DNA of 64,000 nt from Pararge aegeria (GCF_905163445.1 NC_053197.1:3596001-3660000); one strand, 5' to 3'; counted from the first letter of the stretch, positions 10,430 through 21,699 are shown. The notes: generated by a model not told the origin, from the letters alone. Numbers and translations are program-made.

Positions 10430-12200
10430 GTAAAAATATCACTAAAATTGTATTTATTAAAACGAAGCCACGCTATGTCACACTCCAGTTCTTAGTTTAT
10501 TGCTGGAGTTAAATTATGTATATTCGTTACTATGTGAACTACTATACATATACAGTATTTTTGTAGTAAGTATAATTAGAGGATAAACTGTAAAGAAGCC
10601 CCTCATGACCAGAAATCTCCCCCTAGTAACTTAGATATCTTATTAGGAGATTTCCCCCTTAAGCAAAAAAAAAAATCACATGCTCTTGGAAATATTACCC
10701 GTTTCATTTTAGCAATTCGGTCACGCAGACCGTATCCAAATCAATGGTATTTATTTATACGTCTACCCCTTTCTTGAATACCTTGTTTTGGCTTTGCGAT
10801 TGACCTCTTGTTTATTTCACAGTTGATCGCACTGCGGTATTTTCTTTACAAAGTTTTCTTTTCTGCCACACTTCAATTCTTTTACTTCGCATTGAATTTC
10901 AAACTCTACTGACTTATATTTAGTTAACATTGTTGTTCGTTATCGATGAATATGGGTATTGCCTTGAACCCTTTTCGATGTTTTCAGTGAATCGAATTAA
11001 ACGTTCGGTGTAACATTATTTGCTTTCTAAAGGTTTGTTTTTAGTTTGTACAAATGTATTAATACATACCCTACCATGAAGATGAAGTTAAAGCCATTTG
11101 AGAAATACAATAGCATAGCAGAAACAAGAAAGATATTTCGACGTTCCTAATAATTACGATTCTAAAAAGCTACTTACCATATTAAAAAAAAAATGAAAAC
11201 CTTTTGCTGTCAAAATTAAATTTATTTATTAACCACCCATCTCATTCTAGTTTCAAAGTACCCTTTACACACCCTCTCTTCACCACATCACACACACATA
11301 CAAAAGACATACACCTTTATATTGATATTTTTTTAACAGAGAGGAACAATATTTATATAATGATATACAATCTTTAAAAAAAAATTAAAAAAAATTTAGC
11401 CCGTTAGTAACTGCCTATTATTATTAAGTAATTAAAACTGCATGTATAATATTTAAGCTAAAAATAATCAAAAACCTTAGGGGGTGAAGGCACTGAAGCT
11501 GAAATACAAGGTTTCTTAGTTTAGTTCCAGAAACTTGTAGTAAAATAATTATTTAGGGTGTCATGGATGCCCCATCCTATAAATAAGAAAACCTTTTACG
11601 ACCTAAAACGACGGGGAGTTATTAGTTTAAGGTGTCTGTGTGTGAGTCTTTCCTAAAGTGTCGTAGTATTTCCTAAAGCGATAAACCGATTTTGATTTTG
11701 TTTTTTTTCTTTATAATTTACCTAATTATAAGGGAGTGTTCTAAGCTATGTTTAATAAACATCAATACAAAACCACAAAATGGCAGACTACATATTTTTT
11801 CACAACACCGTCGATATTGGTATAAATTAAATGGGCTTGACTAGTAGTATACTATATATTTAAAATCCAATATATGCGTTACGAAAAAATAGTGAATTAA
11901 CTCTCTCAATCAAATGAAAGACGTGCATTGCATCGCCGCACGCCTACCCGTGGAATTAATTTCAGTCATTAGACGTTGACCCGGTGCGAAAATCCCGTGG
12001 CCAGCACGTAACTTTGCACGTAAGTTGCCTCGTTTCAGTGGTTTCAATTTTAAATAATTTAAAATTAATTAAATTAAATTAAATTAAATTTTTAAGGTAG
12101 TAGTTTTTCTTAAGAAATTCATGGAACCTGTTCAGAGCTTAGAATTTAGCGATTTCCATCCCCGTTCCCTTTTCCTCAGAATGCACTTATCTTATCATTA
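10430..12200. other. Unassigned intergenic stretch
   Basis: No gene recognised. A Lep1/RTE-like phrase occurs near 11640-11760 (GTGTGTGAGTCTTTCC, ATAAACCGATTTTGATTTTG). An AAATT tandem tract is at 12060-12092. Confidence 0.35.
12060..12092. repeat. (AAATT)n tract
   Basis: About five tandem AAATT units continue an AATTAAATTTAAAATT-like imperfect tract that starts slightly upstream. Confidence 0.8.
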
Positions 12201-12202
12201 GG

Positions 12203-12508
12203 AGCTCGACTTCGCTTTCGGGGGATCGAGTTCGAATCCCAGAAACCACCTATTACTTTTCTAAGTTATGTGCATTTAATGTAATTAAAATATCACTTGC
12301 TTCAACGATGAAGGAAACCGTGAGGAAACATCGTGAGGAAACCTGCATGCCTGATAGTTCTACATAATGTTCTCAAAGGTGTGTGGAGTCCACCAATCCT
12401 CACTGGGTCAGCGTGGTGGACTAAGCCTTAACCCCTTCTCATTGTGGGAGGAGACCCGTGCTCTGTAGTGGGCAGGTAATGGGTTGATGTAAAGATGATG
12501 ATGATTCT
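12203..12508 (+). repeat. SINE-A, head-truncated
   Basis: It starts GAGCTCGACTTCGCTTTCGG, with GAGTTCGAATCCCAG as B box. It carries an internal duplication of CGTGAGGAAAC, the GTGTGGAGTCCACCAATCC block, and a tail of GATGATGATG. Confidence 0.82.
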
Positions 12509-12537
12509 TATCACTAGCATAAGCTAAACTATAGTCA

Positions 12538-12608
12538 CATAGCCATTTTATTCAACGCTATGTAGCATAGCCATTTTATATAACGCTAACGCTATATGTA
12601 TAGCTATA
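12538..12608. repeat. Small tandem duplication
   Basis: The phrase CATAGCCATTTTAT, followed by an AACGCTA segment, occurs twice side by side. A degenerate CTATATGTATAG repeat follows. Confidence 0.7.
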
Positions 12609-13079
12609 TGTAGTGCCTGCTGTCCTTAATACAATTGTCAGATGTCATTGCTTTGCAAAAATTGACAGCGCGATTTGGGTCGGCCCTCACTCTCCTTGCG
12701 TTATCACAGTCAATTGAACTTGTCACTGAAAATAGGATATTATTTTTTAAACTCAACGTAAGTAACGAGCCATTTTCTGTTTGCATGGAAGTGGAGTGTG
12801 GAAGTTTATTAAACTTTACCCCTATTCGATTCCTACGTGGTATTATCATAACTACAAAAAGGCCGGTTAGAAGGTGAGGGGGGGGGGGGGTGTTACTAAG
12901 TCGCTCTCCATAATATGATAAAAAGGAAAAGTACGACGTGATCCCAAAAGGGTCTTCAGCGCTGAAGGAAAGGAAGAATCGTTTTTCAGCTTTACGTCTT
13001 CTTCTGTGAAGCCAGACGTAACTTTTGGACGGTAGGTACTGACAGAGCACCGCTATATAATAATAATAAATATAACATG

Positions 13080-13272
13080 TAATAAATATTATACTTCAGA
13101 CTGCAAGCATCCACTGTTAGACATAGCACGCCAACACATACGGTCCTCCGCCTTTCTCATCCAGCCGCTTCCAACTACCTTTTCAAGGTCATATGTCCAA
13201 CGGGCTGGTCATCCCACACTGCGACTACTGCGCGGTCTCTACTCCAGAACCCGGGCCTATAGACCCACCTAG
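13080..13272 (-). pseudogene. RTE reverse transcriptase C-terminus, part 2
   Basis: Minus-strand translation gives ARVLE, a stop, then RPRSSRSVG, a stop, then PARWTYDLEKVVGSGWMRK and AEDRMCWRAMSNS. This pattern is the conserved C-terminal block of lepidopteran RTE-like elements (family knowledge). At least two in-frame stops make it inactive. It is the downstream part of the fragment at 13612-13832; another LINE end separates the two. Confidence 0.7.
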
Positions 13273-13611
13273 AATTTTTAACATTTTTAATATTATTTTA
13301 TATATAATTTAGGTATTTGTTTTTTTAATTTATTCTAAATGTATGTTTTTGTTCGCGGTGCTAGATTCGTCAAGCTTATGTCACAGCCTGATGGATCTTA
13401 CAGCTTATAAGTACTCTCATGTCTCTCTTAATCGTTTTTTCTCCTTCTAACTGACAAAATAGTTTTTATTTGCAATTTGTGGCAGTCTTTAAGTGGGTCT
13501 ACAATATTACATTTATGTTTTTTCATTTTTTGTTTAGTTTTTAAGAGTTGTTGTTGTAACCTGTTGATTGTCCCTCAAATAAATAAATAAAATAAATAAA
13601 TAAATAGAACT
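13273..13611 (+). mobile_element. LINE 3' end inserted in RTE
   Basis: A T-rich non-coding segment with AGTCTTTAAGTGGGTCTACA and GTTGTTGTAACCTGTTGATT ends in an AATA-repeat tail. It splits the minus-strand RTE fragment. The flanks TAGACCCACC (left) and TAGACCCGCC (right) form a possible 10-bp target duplication with one mismatch. Confidence 0.6.
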
Positions 13612-13832
13612 CTAGACCCGCCCACTGCCACTGCTTATTCTTTGGGCTATGTCGGTAAATTTAGTTCCCCTAAGGATTTCTTCATTATGAATTTTGTCCC
13701 TCAGAGAAACTCCTAACATAGCCTATTCCATAGCACGCTGCGCGACTTTAAACTTATTGATAGGGCCTAATGTCACTGTCCACGTTTTCGCTCCATACGT
13801 CATCACCGACAGGACACACTCATTAAATACCT
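13612..13832 (-). pseudogene. RTE reverse transcriptase C-terminus, part 1
   Basis: Minus-strand translation gives MTYGAKTWTVTLGPINKFK, VAQRAME, a stop, AMLGVSLRDKIHNEEILRG, then TKFTDIAQRIS. This is the RTE segment just after the polymerase core (family knowledge). One in-frame TAG is visible. It continues into 13080-13272 beyond the inserted LINE end. Confidence 0.75.
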
Positions 13833-14278
13833 ACGTCTTTAGGCTTTGGGGTATCCACTATAATATATAATAAATAGTTATTTATTTGTTTATTGTTTAA
13901 TAATATAAAACAAAATAGTAAATATTTCGTGACACAAAATAAAATAGTAAACACCTCCAATTTTATTGATAAACAGAAATTTGCAACTACTCGAACGTCC
14001 TAAACTACGCGCGAGTTTACTTCACAGCGGCCAATAAGTTTGGATACTAACGTACTGTGTATAAATCACCAGCATGTTATCGCTCTTAGTTATACAATTT
14101 TTGCAGTCTTCAAGTAGTTTACCATATACTGCAACAAAGGAGCATCTAGCATAGACCTAGGCAGTGATTATATAGATAGAGACTTTGGCTTCAATTTTGT
14201 GATGGAAATCATCGTGAGAATACCTGCATGTCTGAAAACTCGCCTTAATGTTTTCGATTGAGTGTGAGAAGTAGAATA

Positions 14279-14500
14279 AAAAAGGCGGCCTTATCGCTTG
14301 GTAGCGATTTCTGCCAGGCAACCTTTGGATTAGGACAAGATGAGCGAGAGCGGACAGGTGGTATAAAATTATTATAAACCTACATTCAAATAGCTAAACA
14401 CAAATACATAAACAAAATTGTACAAATAAGAAAAATATAATAAATAAATATAAAAGTATAAAATAATATAATATACTCAATCATACATAAATACTTTTTT
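14279..14500 (-). mobile_element. LINE-C 3' end
   Basis: At the low-coordinate end the sequence reads AAAAAAGGCGGCCTTATCGC, then GCGATTTCTGCCAGGCAACC. In reverse this gives the LINE-C 3' UTR block with GCGATAAGGCCGCC. The A+T-rich remainder extends to about 14500. Copies: 26557-26924, 39880-40475. Confidence 0.65.
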
Positions 14501-14554
14501 AATGGATGTTTAGTTCCTGTTTTAAATACTGTACCGAAATAACACCTAGAATGG

Positions 14555-14620
14555 ACAAATATGGTGATAGTCCAATGGTTAGAACATTGGCTACACGTCC
14601 ACTTCATCGGGGAAAGGATA
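14555..14620 (+). repeat. SINE-A head, left of MITE-f
   Basis: GGTGATAGTCCAATGGTTAG and GGCTACACGTCCACTTCATC match the SINE-A head. A degenerate SINE-A body resumes after MITE-f at about 14845, so MITE-f may have inserted here. Confidence 0.5.
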
Positions 14621-14630
14621 CGTCTTGATT

Positions 14631-14840
14631 TTGGATAGAAGCAGGAGTTACTTTGCGGAAATCCATGATATATCATGAAAATTAAGCCTAATTTGCTATA
14701 CTCCGCGAAAAGCAGGAGAAACTGTATGGTGTAATTTATAATTTCTTCAATCCTTATACTCCACACCAAACAGATCGTTTCGCTCCGAAACCGGAGCATC
14801 TTCAGGAGATGTTGACTTTACAATGAATAATTGTTAAGAA
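14631..14840 (+). mobile_element. MITE-f element (one arm)
   Basis: It starts TTGGATAGAAGCAGGAGTTA and continues GCTATACTCCGCGAAAAGCA, TTCTTCAATCCTTATACTCC and CGTTTCGCTCCGAAACCGGA. Only one of the two complementary arms is present, as in 24258 but unlike 45243. Confidence 0.7.
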
Positions 14841-14844
14841 TCAT

Positions 14845-15000
14845 TGGGATACCTCTTGTGGAAACTTGCTTAAGAGTTCTGCATATTTCTCGACGGCGCG
14901 GCGGCCTGTTGATTCTAGCAATCCGATCAAGGCCAGTGTCATAGTCTACGGCTTATACCCTCCTTATTATAAAAGTAGACCCATGTCATCGTCATTCCAT
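14845..15000 (+). repeat. Degenerate SINE-A body and tail
   Basis: GGAAACTTGCTTAAGAGTTC, TAGCAATCCGATCAAGGCCA and TACGGCTTATACCCTCC follow the order of the SINE-A body, with heavy divergence. Confidence 0.45.
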
Positions 15001-15109
15001 CATTTTTTACACTGTACTGACCCGTTCAGTGGGTAGATATATACATGAAAATGTACCTAACGCCATCTGTTTTAATAAATTTAATACCTAAAGTTGTATT
15101 TCGATACAT

Positions 15110-15250
15110 CCCTTACATAATTTCATTTACAAACATTCCTATATTTTCATTTGTTAATTAAAATCTGCGGTCTGCTTTGATAAAGGCTTCACGTTGATTT
15201 TGCATTATTTTTACGCGAACACAGAAGGTTTACTTGTGTATATTTTGGAA
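15110..15250 (+). repeat. Local repeat copy 1 (partial)
   Basis: The core ACAAACATTCCTATATTTTC, then CTGCGGTCTGCTTTGATAAA and GTTGATTTTGCATTATTTTT, recurs at 16322-16573 and 16726-16974. This copy lacks the upstream half seen in the other two. Confidence 0.8.
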
Positions 15251-15344
15251 ATTTAGAAAGAAAAAAATTACCCCTTCGCTTTACTGCGATGATGTAAACA
15301 CGAGTAATACACTCAGATATGATAGAGCACTAACCTAGGCGGGT

Positions 15345-15510
15345 CATCATGAACCCATCATGAACCCATATAATGGGAAGGGTAGAATTAATGCCTTAGA
15401 AAACGTTATGGCGAACTTTCAGACGTGCAAGTTTCCTCACAATGTGTTCATTCAATTTCAAAGCAAGTGTTATTGAATATATTAAATAAAAAACGCACGT
15501 ACGTACTTTA
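15345..15510 (-). repeat. SINE-A fragment
   Basis: AACGTTATGGCGAACTTTCA, GTTTCCTCACAATGTG and AAAACGCACGTACGTAC are reverse complements of the SINE-A central region. The flank has the short tandem CATCATGAACC. Confidence 0.5.
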
Positions 15511-15704
15511 TTCTGAAAAGTTACAGGTACAGGCGTACCCGGGGATTAAGCTCAGTCCTATTGAAAGGAACGCAAAAATGTAAACCAATACATTATCAAC
15601 ACCCAATAAACCTGGCTTTTGATTATTTAATATAACCAAAGTCATATTCGGGCATCTACGCGGTATCATAGCAAGACGGTATATTGCTTTATCATAATTA
15701 TCCT

Positions 15705-15995
15705 CATGTCACCTCATTACCGGCCAAATGACAAGGATTTAGGCCGTTCCCCACGCTGGCCCAGTGCGGATTGGTGGACTCCATACGTCTTTGAGAACAG
15801 TATGAAGATTTCTCAGGCATATTCCAGGCAGGAGGTGTCCTCACGATTTTCCTTAACTGTAGAGCAAGTGATATTTTAATTCATTAACACGTACATAACT
15901 TGGAAAAGTAAGCGGTGCTTGCTGGGACTCGAACTCGGCCCCCCGAAAGTAAAGCCGAAGTCCTACCCATTGGGCTATCACCGTTTCATATACAG
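15705..15995 (-). repeat. SINE-A, near full length
   Basis: In reverse order: CACGCTGGCCCAGTGCGGAT, TCCTCACGATTTTCCTTAAC, GGGACTCGAACTCGGCCCCC (B box in reverse) and CCCATTGGGCTATCACCG (A box in reverse). The tRNA-like head is well preserved. Confidence 0.82.
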
Positions 15996-16063
15996 CTAAA
16001 TTGCTTGGTAAAACATACCTATTTAGCGGCGGGGAGGTAACTATCAATCAATAACTTATATCT

Positions 16064-16280
16064 AATGCTGGACTAAAGGCCTCTGCTAACGGGAGAATCT
16101 AACCATAATCACGATGGGTAGACGGGTTGGTGATCGCAATAGTTGGTAGTAGCACCAAACAGGACACTGCTGTCCGTACTCCGTTATATTCCATTATTTG
16201 CCTCATACAATCACCGCGATAAGAGGTGATTTGATGAAAACTGTGTTCTTATCTGCCGTCACCATACTGCAATAGTTTAT
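16064..16280 (-). repeat. REP-1 copy
   Basis: Reverse-complement landmarks: GGACTAAAGGCCTCTGCTAA, CATAATCACGATGGGTAGAC, GGGTTGGTGATCGCAATAG and CTGCCGTCACCATACTGCAA. It is diverged from the 7.3 and 42.4 kb copies. Confidence 0.6.
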
Positions 16281-16321
16281 GGTGATGACACACTAGAAGT
16301 ATGTCTAGCTACTTCAATGAA

Positions 16322-16573
16322 CTGAGTATCAAATCACTCTATAACACCTGCGAAGTTTGTTTAGGATGATCCCCACGCTGTCTCAAAAGTGAATGTTTAT
16401 CCATCCCTAACACAATTTCATTCACAAACATTCCTATATTTTCATTTGTTGATTAATTTCTGCGGTCTGCTTTGATAAAGGCTTTACTTTGATTTTGCAT
16501 CATTTTAACTCAAGTGCGGCTGGTTTATTTTATGAGTGCAAATGTTTATGCATGGATTCAAAGCAGATTATTG
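16322..16573 (+). repeat. Local repeat copy 2
   Basis: It runs from GAGTATCAAATCACTC through TGTTTAGGATGATCCCC, ACAAACATTCCTATATTTTC, CTGCGGTCTGCTTTGATAAA to ATTCAAAGCAGATTAT. The third copy starts 404 bp further on with the same order of blocks. It matches none of the SINE, LINE or MITE families here. Confidence 0.85.
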
Positions 16574-16725
16574 TCAGTTTTTTAATTTGATATATCTACA
16601 GGCGCGCATACTTTGTACATAATAACTCGTATGCCGTCAATGTAAAGTGCATAACGCTATATTTTGCCATCGTGCCCCTTCTGCGCCCCGAAATCTTTAC
16701 TTCCGTCCGATGTATTGAATGCTAA

Positions 16726-16974
16726 CAGAGTATCAAATCTATATATAACACCTGCATGATTGTTTAGGATGATCCACAGTATCCCAAAACCGAATTTTTA
16801 TTCTTATCTAACACAATTTCACTCACAAACATTCGGGCATTTTCATTTGTGGATAAACTTCTGCGGTACGCTTTGATAAAGGCTTTACTTTGATTTTGCA
16901 TTATTTTTACTGAATACGGTAGTTTTATTTTTACAGTGCACTTGTTTATTTGTATATTCAAGCGCAGATAATAT
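16726..16974 (+). repeat. Local repeat copy 3
   Basis: GAGTATCAAATC, GTTTAGGATGATCCACAG, CAATTTCACTCACAAACATT, GATAAAGGCTTTACTTTGAT and ATTCAAGCGCAGATAAT run in the same order as copy 2. The two are diverged by substitutions and small indels, so the duplication is not recent. Confidence 0.85.
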
Positions 16975-16979
16975 AGCGT

Positions 16980-18930
16980 AATAACAGTTTGTTTCTATTT
17001 TCGATGATAAGGTATCGTTTAAATATTAATGATTTTAAATCTTAATCGGTTTCTGCATCGATCTTAATAAAATTTGGCAAGGGGATATCTCGATTCCCAG
17101 CGGTAGTATGTAAGTCTCTGGAATGCAAGTTTTCTCTTATCCTTTACCTTTTCTTCGAATACTTTTTATCCCAAGAAAATAAGAGGTTTTACGGGTATCA
17201 TAAAACATTTGTGTATATGTCACCTACGTTTGGCGCAAATGATGAACCAATCTTAACGCGATAAGCCATTATTGGCAACTATCAAATTCAACATATATCA
17301 ACTATTCAAAAACATTGGTTTTCGGGCACTGAGGTTATTTGAATTCAAAGATGTTACGGAGTTTACCGAACAGTGCCTATCCAAGTGCTTCACCTCTTTC
17401 TAGAAATATGACCTACCTAACTGTATCGTTAGGTTGTCGTATCGTATCGTTTTTCAATCAAATCAGAAGTGACAAAAATATTACTGTAATATGAAGAGCG
17501 AATAATAAATCTATTCTTGATCTTGGAGTTTCAATCACCCACTATTTGAAACCTTCAATAACGTAAACATTGCCAATCGCAAATGCCCGTCCTGAGGATT
17601 TACTCCTGCTTTGATTGATTTAAAATACTTTAATAAACCCTATAACAAGTGACTGCGTTAATAGCAGTGAGCAAAACCGTTGTCTTAATAAGTAAATAAT
17701 CAGTGAGATAAGATTGTTGAAAACATAAATAAATAAACATTGCACTATACATATTAGTGCGTTATGCGCGTAGATAGCGCTGAGTAAGCAACGTTAACTC
17801 ATGTCAGTAAATTGAGGGGTGCCCGTCCTCAGAAGTTTGAAAGATAATGTGGTATCCATTAGTCTCAGTTCCTGTCACTAACAAAGAAAAGTAATTGTAA
17901 GGTAAACATGTGAAGGATGTTGTAGAATAGTCAAACATCCCCTCTTCCAGAGAAACTGAGCTGAAATTTGGATAGAAAGTATATTTATTATATCCGTGAA
18001 AGGTATATTTCTTTCTTTCAGAATGAACTCCAATCGTACAAAGTTTAATTAGAATTCATTCAGTAGTTTCAGCGTGAAAAATTAAAAAATAATACAGTTT
18101 CACTATCCATTATAGACAGCATTCCAAATTTTTTTTCAAATATCTTCAATTTACAGAATTCGACCCGTTACAAAACGACCCGTCCCGATCCGTTAGTAAG
18201 TATATATGATCCTGATGAGCAAATGTGATTTCATTTATTTATTCTCATATTATATTCATTTATGTCCAGAAACAAATTCTGTCGGCTTCGAGTTAACCTT
18301 TACACCGATCTTGAAATAATTCTTTTAAACTAAACAAGTTTTCACCTACATGTTTAACACAATTTTTTTCCTCAATAAAGGAGCTATCTAATCAAATTCA
18401 AACTGGACTACTTGGTTTGGTTTAAAAACTGAGTAACATAACATATAACCTCTTCAGTATTAGAAGTATAGAAGATAGAAGAAGTATCGTATGGTATTGT
18501 AGACAGATGAATGTACTTCAGCAACCGTTACTACAGTGCTTTGGACTATTATCTCGTAATAATTTTACGGCTCAAGTTTAAGGAGGTCAAACTTCCGGGC
18601 CCCAAGATTGAATCCATGCATACTGCTTTTGTATGTAATAAGTAGTGTTACCATATTCATAAATATAAAATTTTATACGATATTTTATTTCTTTTCACTA
18701 TCTAACCTAACCTTGACTTTGTCTTTTTAATAAGCCTATAGTGCTGGCTTCTATATGGACCCCAGATAACAACTTTTAAGGAATAATCGGTTCGATCGAG
18801 CACGTAATCGGTTGGTGTGCGTTTATCATAATATTTCACGGAGATCATCTCCTGACTCATTTATCTGCTAAACTGCATGAGAAACAAATACCACTAAGCT
18901 TAACTTTCTATAATTTGTAACAACCAGACC
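16980..18930. other. Unassigned intergenic stretch
   Basis: No gene is recognisable. A Lep1/RTE-like diverged fragment lies near 17940-18110 (AACTGAGCTGAAATTTGGAT, CCAATCGTACAAAGTTTAAT, GTAGTTTCAGCGTGAAAAA). Confidence 0.35.
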
Positions 18931-18937
18931 AGGTATA

Positions 18938-19094
18938 CAGGTTTCCTCACGATGTTTTCCTTCAGCGTTGAAGAAAGTGATATTTTAATTGCTTAAAAAT
19001 GCACATAACTTAGAAAAGTTAGAGGCGTGCTGGTTTCGAACTCGGCCCCCGAAAGTTAAGTCCAAGTCCTACCCACTGGGCTATCACCGCTTCT
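18938..19094 (-). repeat. SINE-A head half
   Basis: GTTTCCTCACGATGTTTTCC, TAACTTAGAAAAGTTAGAGG, GGTTTCGAACTCGGCCCCCG and CCCACTGGGCTATCACCGC are the reversed SINE-A head and front body. The back half is absent. Confidence 0.8.
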
Positions 19095-19559
19095 ATACAC
19101 CACATCCAAAATCTAATAATTTTGGAAAAATATATATGGTGTGATCTAATTGATCAGATCTGTCGAGTGCTTATTAAAATATAATATATATATTGCATTT
19201 TTATATAACATCATATCATACTATTAATATTATATATAAATAGTTTATTTAAGGTTATATTTATAAAAAAAATATGTTAAAGAATATTGGTTAATACATC
19301 AAATTATTAATATCATATTATGTAATATTACATTACTTTGCATTTTCACTAAAGTATGCGGTAAAGGTATGCCAAACATCAGCACGCCAGCAATTGTTTC
19401 AAAAATGAATTTTAAAATGTTGAACCGGATAGGCAGACAAACGAACGAAGCAAGGTAATTAAAAGCTTATAGAGATAATCAGATGAATTGCGAACTTTTT
19501 ATGCTTTTAATAAAAAAAATATATTTAGTTTTTAATTTGAACTGCCCTAGTATCTTCGG

Positions 19560-19730
19560 CTTCCCTTCTGGGAGGACAAACCACGGCATCCACCTTAATT
19601 CCGGAATTATCAGGGTTTTAAGCAATTTAAATATCAATTGGCTATCATGGTGGACTACGGCCTACACCCTTCTCATTCTGAAAGGATACCCGTCCCCTTT
19701 GGTGGGCCGATAATAGGTGGATATTAATCA
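19560..19730 (+). repeat. Degenerate SINE-A
   Basis: TGGTGGACTACGGCCTACAC, CCTTCTCATTCTGAAAGGAT and GGTGGGCCGATAATAGGTGG match the SINE-A 3' half. The upstream part is weak. The short open frame across it is not a gene. Confidence 0.6.
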
Positions 19731-19769
19731 GAGAATCAGAAAAAAAGCCTTGTATAAGATTATTGATTA

Positions 19770-19985
19770 CTAGCTGACCCGCGTAACTTCGTCTGCACCA
19801 AATTGATTTCATATCTTAAAAAAAACCTAGAAACTAATTGCAACGCTACCTACATAGGTCCAGTTTTATTTCCAAACTATGTTATTCGCGGCCCGTCGTA
19901 ACTTCTAAGCGATAGGTTCAATTTGAATAATTTTAAAATGAATTTTCAGCTATATAATCAAACTTAATATTTATATTATTTTATT
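19770..19985 (-). repeat. Lep1-like Helitron 3' part
   Basis: In reverse the end reads GCAGACGAAGTTACGCGGGT, then CAGCTAG, followed by T, matching the 3' terminus of the 4560 and 50607 elements. The interior is diverged, and the 5' limit is uncertain. Confidence 0.6.
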
Positions 19986-20527
19986 TTATTTACTTTGTTA
20001 CATTACAACTTAAATAATCTAATTACTGTACAAGTCATGCCCACGTCGAGTGGTGCCAAGAATGCTTGCTGCATTTTATGATGATGGAAAAATATTATGT
20101 AACGTAATGTACAAACTCGAAGCATCGAATACCTTCGGTATAACATCGTATGTGTAGCATTAAATTTGTATGAAGTAACAAGGTTGGACAGGCAACATGT
20201 TAATTATCTTTCTAACTAACAGAATTCAGTAAGACCGTGAGGTTTACTTTCATTTGTTCCTAAGCTTCTGGAACTATCCCTATCCTTTCCACCGTCGGTC
20301 CAATTTTCCCTAAGCCCTGTAATAGCACCGCCTAAATGGGACGCTCATGCAAAATGCTAAGTAGCTTAAATCGGGGAGGGTAGAATATATTTAGTTACGG
20401 CAAGCTTGCCCCCGTGTGCATGGGAATATTTGAGTGTTTTTGCTATTACTCTAGGGAAATGAGAGCGTTTTTAAGGTTTGTGAAAACCTTAGTAAGTTCA
20501 GGAAATTATTCGTTAAAGTTAAGAAAT

Positions 20528-20715
20528 AATAAAATAAATAAATAAATATACTACGACAATACACACACCGCTATCTAGTCCCAAAGTAAGCGTAACTTGT
20601 GTTATGGGTACTAACATCTGCTGATGAATATATATATATTTTTTTATGAATATGATACACATAAATACTTATTATATACAGATAAATACACAGACACTCA
20701 AAAGCATTCATGTTG
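20528..20715 (-). repeat. SINE-B, headless
   Basis: An AAAT-repeat tail is followed by ACACACCGCTATCTAGTCCC and TGTGTTATGGGTACTAACAT, then ACACTCAAAAGCATTCATG. The tRNA-like head is missing. Confidence 0.78.
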
Positions 20716-20916
20716 TGTATGTGCAAGCTCGACATTTTAAAGTTTCATTCAAACAAATTCGAATGTGTGAATGCAAAGCTATGGTGCACGAGGCTCTATA
20801 AAGCTTGTTTGTTGAGTATAAAGAAACAGAAAATTTGGTTTTAATCTTTATTTATGAAATGGAAAAATATCGATAGTAAAATTTTTAGTTTAAAAAAATG
20901 TATATCTTGGGATAAC

Positions 20917-20970
20917 AGTAGTATAATATGAGCAGACTATAAGATTATAGTCTGCACATATTATACTACT
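20917..20970. repeat. Near-perfect palindrome I, 26-bp arms
   Basis: Arms 20917-20942 and 20945-20970 are reverse complements with one mismatch. Only GA lies between them. The right arm begins TTATAGTCTGCACATATTAT. Palindrome II starts 8 bp downstream. Confidence 0.95.
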
Positions 20971-20978
20971 ATTACTGT

Positions 20979-21044
20979 AACAAATCGAAATGAAATTTAC
21001 CACAAAGGTAGATACCTATGTGGTAAATTTCATTTCGATTTGTT
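20979..21044. repeat. Near-perfect palindrome II, 32-bp arms
   Basis: Arms 20979-21010 and 21013-21044 are reverse complements with one mismatch, again around a central GA. The outer 26 pairs are perfect, starting AACAAATCGAAATGAAATTT. No transposon family identified here contains it. Confidence 0.95.
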
Positions 21045-21077
21045 CCGCCGTTCCGGTATGTTTGGGGTTTTATTACT

Positions 21078-21135
21078 AGCTTACTCTGGGGCTAGATGGC
21101 GATGTGTGTATTGTCATTGTATATGCACCTATTTA
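21078..21135 (+). repeat. SINE-B 3' end fragment
   Basis: AGCTTACTCTGGGGCTAGAT and GGCGATGTGTGTATTGTC are the terminal body of SINE-B. Nothing of the head remains. Confidence 0.7.
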
Positions 21136-21699
21136 TTCTTTTAGTAGAGATATTTATGACTTGATAATAGTTTAGTCCAAAGATAGCAGCAGAGCGGAAT
21201 CAAGCTCCTTTTTGATCGAATCTTATAACGTAGACTTTCGTTAATAGTAAATTTTATGCAGACGAAATTCTGGACAAAAGTTTGTTTATGATCAATCAAG
21301 CGAGATCTTCTGGCACAGGTTTTAAACTTTGCAGAAGTTCTCCGCCTTATCTGCTATTGTTTTAGGTGAACAAATCAATTTTCATTTCATTTCATATCAT
21401 TTCCTTGCATTTCATTTAAATCCTGACCGTATTCGATCACAGCAACTGTTTCAGATTCCGGTTGAGAGCATCGCTGGTGAGCTCATAGATGACTCGCATA
21501 TCCTGATTTAGTGCTAAACGTGCGGCTGCATTCGCTACACGTCAACACACCGGCAATATAGTTATATGATACGGCCGCTGGTCTATAATAATAGTATCAT
21601 TTATTATTTATTTCTATCATTTATTCTTTTTCATTTTTTTTTAAATTCTTTACAATGCTTAAAAATAAAATAAAAAACACTATTAAAAATTTATAAAAA

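Noticed and set aside
12604..13050. 148-codon minus-strand frame, with an 80-codon plus-strand frame opposite
   Set aside because: No domain, low-complexity proline/arginine patches, and a run of about 13 G inside. Overlapping open frames on both strands indicate chance.
14386..14799. 137-codon minus-strand frame
   Set aside because: It spans a LINE-C 3' UTR, a SINE-A head and a MITE-f arm, so it cannot be a single gene.
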